Shown: piece after piece, positions 58,329 through 64,000 of the stretch
Layout of the letters: each line of letters starts with the position of its first letter
Position numbering within the stretch: the stretch's first letter is position 1
NCBI GenBank assembly: GCA_965644315.1
Contig: CBFFRQ010000013.1
Span: 620,001 to 684,000 of the forward strand
Direction: 5' to 3'
DNA length: 64,000 nt
From: Caecitellus pseudoparvulus
Taxonomy: Eukaryota > Bigyra: Bicosoecida
Made by a program: the position numbers and the translations under genes
Notes under the pieces: model-generated
The model's database searches: none
Seen by the model: the letters and a program-made list of their open reading frames with translations, nothing else
What the model was told of the DNA's origin: nothing

Positions 58329-61300
58329 ATGTCTGCAGGAGCAGCCGCCTCAGGGCCTGGAAAGCACGACAGTGGTGTGGATGAAGATCTCTACTCTCGA
58401 CAGCTCGCTGTCTTTGGCGCCGAGACGTGAGTTGCGCTGTGCCAGCGGCACGTCCAGGCACGCTTGGCGTGTTGAGGAAAGGCGCAGGCGTTCTCCCTCA
58501 CCTGCGGCAACCCCCCACCCACCCTTGGCGTTGCAGAATGGGCAAGCTGATGCAGCTGAAGGTCCTCATCATCGGTATGCGTGGATCTGGTGTGGAGACT
58601 GGTGCGTGGGCTCGGCGTCACTGACACACCCACAGCTTTGGCGTGGTGGCTCGCACTGCCTCCGCTGCACTGCCCCACCGCCACCTCCACAGCCAAGAAC
58701 CTCGTCCTTGCTGGCCCCAAGAGCCTGGACATTTTTGATGATGCGCCTGTCGCGCTGCCTGATCTCGGGAACAACGTACGTGCCCACCAGGCGGCGCCCA
58801 GGCGTCCCGCGCTTCCACACCATCGCTCTGGTCGCCTGAGCACAGTTCTACCTGGGCGAAAAGGACGTGGGCCGGCGCCGCGACGAAGCCACCCTCGACC
58901 AACTGGCAGACTTGAACAAGTATGTCAAGGTCCAGCGCCTGGAGTCCCTGGAGGGCATGGACTTCGCCGCGTACAACATCGTCGTGGCATGTGACCAGCC
59001 GCAGGACAAGTGTGTGGCTTGGAACGCTGCTGCCCGCGCAGCGGGCGCTGCCTTTGTGCTGGCAGACGTGGCTGGCGCCACTGCACGAGTGTTTGTGGAC
59101 TTTGGTGACAGCCACCACGTCCTGGACGCAGATGGAGAGAACCCCAGGGTGGCCATCATCTCCGGCATGGTGCCCGTGGAGGGTGGTGCCTTGAAGGTGT
59201 TCTGCGATGGCCGCTCTCGCCTGCACGACGGCGATTACGTCACGTTCAAGGAGGTCAGTGGCGCAAGCCAGTTGAACGAGGCGGGGCCTCTCCCCATCAC
59301 GGACGTGTCCTTTGACACCACCTCCTTCCACATTCCTGCCGACAAGGTGCCGGCCGGGCTGGGTGCGTACGAGGGCCCCGGCGGCATCGCCACGCAGACC
59401 AAAGTGCCCCAGCAGAAGACCTTCAAGTCCCTCGCTGACAGCCTGGACACTCCGTTCCCAGCTGATGCCCAGGGGGGCATTGCCATCGTCGACTTCAGCA
59501 AGATGGGCCGCTCCTACACGCTGCATGCGGCGTACCAGGGCTTGGCAGCGTACGCCAGCGCCCACCCAGACGCACCACTGCCGCCGCCTCATGACGCGGC
59601 TGCCATGGCAGAGGTGCTGGCAGCCACCACTGCCTTCGTCAAGGCCCAGCAGGGCAAGGAGGACGTCGTGCAGCAGTGGACTGAGACAGCCTGGCAGCCC
59701 CCTCCTGACGTGGACGCCGAGGTGGTGGAGAGCACGGCAAGGTACGCGGGGGTGCAGCTGCCAGGTCTCTCAGCCTTCGTCGGTGGTGTTGCTGCACAGG
59801 AAATCGTGAAGCTGACGGGCAAGTACACCCCGCTGCGGCAGTGGCTGTATTGGGATGTGTTCGAGGCTCTGCCCAAGCCAGAGCCTGCCGCTACCTTTGC
59901 GCCCACTGGGGACCGGTACGAGTTCTCCCACGTCCTCTTTGGGGCAGACATCACGAAGCGTGTGCGTGAGCAGCGTGTGTTCCTCGTGGGCGCGGGCGCA
60001 CTGGGGTGCGAGTACTTGAAGTCCTTCGCCCAGGCGGGTGTCGGCACGCTGGGCAAGGGCAAGATCACTGTGACGGACATGGACAACATTGAGACGAGCA
60101 ACTTGAACCGCCAGTTCCTGTTCCGCAACAAGGATGTCGGGCAGCCCAAGAGCGTGTGTGGTGCTGCCGCGGCGCAGGCCATGAACCCGGACCTGCAGGG
60201 ACGGGTGGTGGCGCTGGAGGAGCGCGTGGGTGCGGACACAGAGGATTTCTTCGACGATGCGTTCTGGGGCGAGGTGGACCTGGTCGTGAATGCCCTGGAC
60301 AACGTGCCGGCCCGGCAGTACATGGACTCCCGCTGTGTGTGGTACGAGAAGTCCCTGCTGGAGTCAGGGACGTTGGGCACCAAGGGGAACACCATGCCCA
60401 TCATCGCCCGTCTGACCAAGACGTACAATGACACCCAGGACGTGAAGGGCGACGCCATCCCCATGTGCACGCTGAAGAACTTCCCCTTCCAAATCGAGCA
60501 CTGCATCGAGTGGGCGCGGGACCAGTTCGAGGGCATGTTCACGCAGAGCATCGCCGAGGCGCGCTCCTTTGCCTCAGACCCCGCTGCCTGGATCGCAGAG
60601 TGGGAGGCAGAGATGGCCAAGCTGGGCCCTGGCTCAGCGCGCACCAAGGCTGCCGCCATGCTGCCTGTGCTGAGCGCCTGCAAGACAGCGACGTGGGAGA
60701 AGTGCGTGCACCTGGCCCGCTCCAAGTTCGAGGTGGTGTTCGCTGACCGCATCAAGCAGCTGACGCACAACTTCCCTGAGGACAAGCGCACTGCAAATGG
60801 GGCCCTGTTCTGGAGTGGCAAGCGCCGCTTCCCTGCGCCGGCAGCCTTCGATGCCTCGGAGCCCCTGCACTGCGCGTACGTGTCGCACGGTGCCGCCCTG
60901 CTGGCCAACTGCTTCGGCGTGCCACTCCCAGCAGACTGGAACAACCCCGAGGCCTTGGGTAAGGCGTGCGCGACGCTGGACCTGCCGGAGTGGGCGCCCA
61001 AGAAGGAGGTCATCAAGACGGATGAGGACGGGGACGACGTCAAGGAGGGTGCCGCCGACGATGAGAGCGTCGTGCAGCAGCAAGCCAAGCAGCTGGCAGA
61101 GCTTGCCGCGGGGGATGCTGCCAGCCTTACCAGCCTTGCTGAGAAGCTGACACCGGAAGAGTTCGAGAAGGACGACGATTCCAACCACCACATCGACTTC
61201 ATCACGGCTGCCTCCAACCTGCGAGCCTTGAACTACCGCATTGACGTCTTGTCCCGCCACGAGACGAAGGTCATTGCTGGCAAGATCACCCCTGCCATCG

Positions 61301-61929
61301 CCACCACCACCTGCGCTGTGACGGGCCTGAACATGGTCGAGTTCTACAAGCTGGTGCAGTTCAACGCCGGCGTTGGCATCGAGCGCAAGGTTGAGGTCAC
61401 GCGGGAGTGCAACTTTAACTTGGCCATCTCCCAGTACACCCTGTTCGAAGCAGCACCCAACGCAAAGGAGCTGTCTCGGGAAGACGAAGTGACTCTCAGC
61501 GATTACCGCTGTGTGCCCGAGGGCTTCACGAAGTGGGACAAGCTCGAGGTGCCCGTCGGCGCCACCGACTTGACGTTGCAGGGCGTCTTTGACTACGTGG
61601 TGGGCTGGGCAGCCGAGAAGAGCTTGACCGACAGCCCTGACAAGCCAGACCTGGACTCCTTCGAAGCCGGGGATTGCAAGCCTTTCTTGCTGGGGTCGCA
61701 GGGCAAGGTGTTCTTCGACGCTGGCACAGAGAGCACCCACGCGCGCATGTCCCGCAACGTGTTTGAGTTGTACCATGAGCTCGTGGAGGAGAAGGGTGGG
61801 CCAAAGCTGCAGGGCGACTGCCTGGTCATGCACTCCTTCGGAATCACCACGGAGGGTGGCGACGACATTCTCGTCCCGACAGTCGTCGTCAAGAAGCCTG
61901 GCACTGGTGCTGGCACAGCCGCAGAGTGA
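58329..61929 (+). CDS. UBA1: Ubiquitin-activating enzyme E1
   Basis: Exons 58329-58426, 58537-58601, 58693-58775 and 58846-61929 give 1109 aa, slightly longer than human UBA1. The inactive adenylation half starts DEDLYSRQLAVFGAETMGKL and VLIIGMRGSGVETAKNL. The active half has FLVGAGALGCEYLKSFA (ATP loop), TVTDMDNIETSNLNRQFLF (catalytic Asp and Arg) and GTKGNTMPIIARLTKTY. The catalytic cysteine is Cys623 in DAIPMCTLKNFP. The C-terminal ubiquitin-fold domain follows about residue 1000. UBA1 adenylates ubiquitin and hands it to E2 enzymes in cytosol and nucleus. An acidic insert around 730 (KTDEDGDDVKEG) is unusual. An AATAAA-like element (61953-61965) follows the stop and is the clearest polyadenylation signal in the window. 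Confidence 0.96.
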
Positions 61930-62088
61930 ATGCAATTCTTTTCGAAAACTAATGAATAAATAAGGTGCTGCCTGCCCCCTTCCTTAACACACAGAGCTTC
62001 CTACTTGCTGTGAAGCCCTTTCCTGGGCGGGAAGTGGCGGCACCAGGTGCTGAGTTTCCTCCGCGTTTCGTTCAGGCCACGCGCAGGC

Positions 62089-64000
62089 ATGGCTGCCGTG
62101 AGCAAGGCTGCCACCGGCATGGGGAGTGCCGCGGTGCACAAGGGCTTCGAATGGTTTCGGTCCATCGGCAGCCCAGCTTTCTTTGTGGCTCCCATGGTCG
62201 CACACAGCGAGCTCGCGTATCGCCTGCTGTGCCGAGAATACGGTGCTCAGATGACGGTGACGCCCATGATCCACGCCAAGTGCGTGGACACCCGCACTCC
62301 CCGCACTGCAATCGCGTCGGAAGTACCCCATGCACGTCATGCGCTTGCAGGAAGTTCCTGACCTCCACCACCCTCCAGCGCTCCTTCTTCGACGCATGGT
62401 CTTCTGACAACCCCCTCACCGTGCAGTTCTGCGCAAACGACCCAGACGAGCTGGTCGCTGCCGCAAAACTCGTGCAGCATGCTTGTGTCGCTGTGGACAT
62501 CAACCTGGGATGCCCGCAAGGTATTGCTCGCAAGGGCTTTTACGGCGCTTTCCTCTTGGAGCACGTGGAGCTGGTGGCGGCCATGGTCAAGCGTTGCGCC
62601 GAGGAGCTCACCGTGCCAGTCACGTGCAAGATCCGCGTGCTGCCTGACGAAGCTGACACCATGAGGCTGGTGGATGCCATCGTTGAAGCAGGGGCCAGCT
62701 TGCTGACGGTACATGGCCGCACGCGGCAGGAGAACAAGACGCTGGCAGTCGAGGCCCACTGGGATGCCATCCGTGCCATCAAGCAGCGCGTGCCCATTCC
62801 AGTTATTGCCAATGGCGGCATGTTCAACCAAGCTGACATTGCGAGATGCCTGCATGAGACGGGCGCAGATGGCGTCATGCTGTCTGAAGCAGTGCTGGAG
62901 AACCCCAGCGTGTTTTCAGGCGGCGTGCACCTGCCGTCTGGTCGCGTACACAACGCACTGGACATGACATGGAGGTACTTGGAAATCGCTGAGGCGGTGG
63001 GTGCAAGGTGGAAACACGTGCAAGGGCACACACTGAAAATGCTGTATGGAGGTCTGTCCCAGCACGCTGACCTGCAGCAAGCGCTGCCGAAGGTGCCGTA
63101 CAAGCAGCAGTATGCGGGCGTGCGCCGCATCGTGCGGGAGCTGGCAGCTCGCTTTGACGTGCCTCTCCACGACACCCCCCTCACACACACACTGCTGCCC
63201 CCCGATGACGTCAGTGCTGACCGCATCCTGTGGCAAGTGCGCTCGGCAGCCCAGGAAGCGTTCATGGCCGCTCAGACGAAGCATGACCGAGCAAACATGA
63301 CCCTGCCTCTTGTGCGTGCCAGGGATGAGGCCCTGGCGGCAGCAGCAGCGGCTGTCATGGAGCATGGCAAGGTGCGAGTCCCCTGCCTTCCACTGCCAGT
63401 GTGCGCCGAGGTAGCTGCGGCAGCCATGCGATTGCCTGCCGTGCCCACTGCCCCTGCCAGCGCAGCCTCCCGTCACTTGGCTGAGCAGGCAGCAGCTGTA
63501 CAGCAACCTCCTCCTGCGGAGGGCAGTGGTCTGACGAGGGGCCAGCAGCCAATGCCTCCACTCTGCACCCCACGCCCCTACTTCATGCGGGAGGTGGTGG
63601 CTTGGGCCAGTGGGGACAGAGTGACCAAGGCAGCCATGGAGCTCGCCCACCCCACAGACATCACCTTCCCGCGGCCGGGTATGTGGTACTACCGGCACGC
63701 ACCACGAGTCATCGCTGCGGCCTTGGCACCTTGTGCCACGGCTGCAGAAGCCATGCTGGACATCGCCATGGCCCGGGCTGCTCGCTTTCGCACGCACGTG
63801 GTGCGGGATGCGGGTGCCCTCAAAGCATACCTGCTTGCCAAGCATGGGCAGGCCCTGGGAGTTTCCAGCACTCATGTGCACCCTTGTAAGCCACCATGCC
63901 GGGGGTATTCAGTGCTCCCTGCTTCTCTCCCGGCAGTGTACTCCTGCCCGCCCTCGTCAGCTGCTTCTCTGCAGGAAGACGAGCCTGCACTGACCAGCGC
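62089..64000 (+). CDS. DUS1: tRNA-dihydrouridine synthase 1 (DUS1), 3' end outside window
   Basis: Exons 62089-62279 and 62351-63885, and probably one from 63938 to the edge, are supported. The frame is also open without the last intron. The FMN-binding TIM barrel has FFVAPMVAHSELAYRLLCRE, YGAQMTVTPMIHAK, PLTVQFCANDPDELVAAAK, VDINLGCPQGIARKGFYG (active-site Cys), CKIRVLPDEADT, LTVHGRTRQ and VIANGGMFNQADI. DUS1 reduces U16/U17 in the tRNA D-loop. After the barrel and helical domain (about residue 320) comes a long extension with Ala-rich helices and CTPRPYFMREVVAWASGDRV, beyond the usual DUS1 length. Only 159 bp separate it from the UBA1 stop, so its promoter is very short. Confidence 0.92.

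Noticed and set aside
60634-61935. 433-codon minus-strand frame opposite UBA1 (and a similar one at 58618-59592)
   Set aside because: Antisense shadows of the E1 coding exon; the sense strand is fully explained.
1-64000. Search for transposons, CRISPR arrays, tRNA and rRNA genes
   Set aside because: No transposase or reverse-transcriptase motifs, no spaced direct repeats other than the GBP block, and no tRNA-like B-box with matching arms were found by eye; tRNAs with introns could have been missed.

Overview
This window is nuclear DNA from a GC-rich, gene-dense, intron-bearing unicellular eukaryote. The genes are typical eukaryotic ones: cohesin SCC3, ubiquitin E1, ZPR1, NOC3, NIP7, WDR33. 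They carry short spliceosomal introns, mostly about 50-130 bp with GTGAGT/GTAxGT donors and CAG acceptors. Two genes of motile cilia (DRC3 and a calcyphosin-type EF-hand protein) indicate a flagellated stage. I cannot name the lineage. Exons and introns below were assembled by eye from splice signals, frame and family alignment.

Layout. 1-7.2 kb (minus): a multi-GAF protein cut by the window edge, then a cGMP-dependent-type protein kinase with two N-terminal WW domains. 7.6-16.2 kb (plus): calcyphosin-like EF-hand protein, diacylglycerol-lipase-like class 3 lipase, a Rossmann/ASCH fusion, and a WD40 protein. 16.3-19.8 kb (minus): NIP7, a NONO/PSF (DBHS)-like RNA-binding protein, and an RsmJ-type rRNA methyltransferase. 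20.2-26.7 kb (plus): a NAA60-like acetyltransferase and two tandem guanylate-binding-protein-type GTPases sharing a nearly identical 2.04-kb core. 26.7-31 kb (minus): cohesin SCC3/STAG. 31.8-33.6 kb (plus): DRC3. 33.7-42.5 kb (minus): a large ankyrin-like protein, a CCDC137-like protein, and a type II membrane glycosyltransferase-like protein. 42.8-48.6 kb: RING/TM protein (+), DNL zinc finger HEP1/TIM15 (-), NOC3 (+). 48.6-58 kb: unknown protein (-), WDR33/Pfs2 (+), PRKRIP1 (+), kanadaptin-like FHA protein (-), hydroxypyruvate reductase (+), ZPR1 (-). 58.3 kb to the end (plus): UBA1 and DUS1, the latter running off the window.

Most genes are housekeeping: ribosome biogenesis (NIP7, NOC3, possibly CCDC137), RNA processing (WDR33, PRKRIP1, DBHS-like), tRNA/rRNA modification (DUS1, RsmJ), ubiquitin activation, chromatid cohesion and mitochondrial Hsp70 maintenance. 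There is no operon logic. Orientation alternates, and convergent neighbours are packed extremely tightly: five pairs have stop codons that overlap or lie 13 bp or less apart. I saw no transposons, tRNA/rRNA genes or CRISPR arrays.

The most unusual items are the DBHS-like protein outside animals, the GBP pair with an indel-free homogenised core and unrelated coiled-coil tails, the WW-WW-cyclic-nucleotide kinase, and the Rossmann/ASCH fusion.
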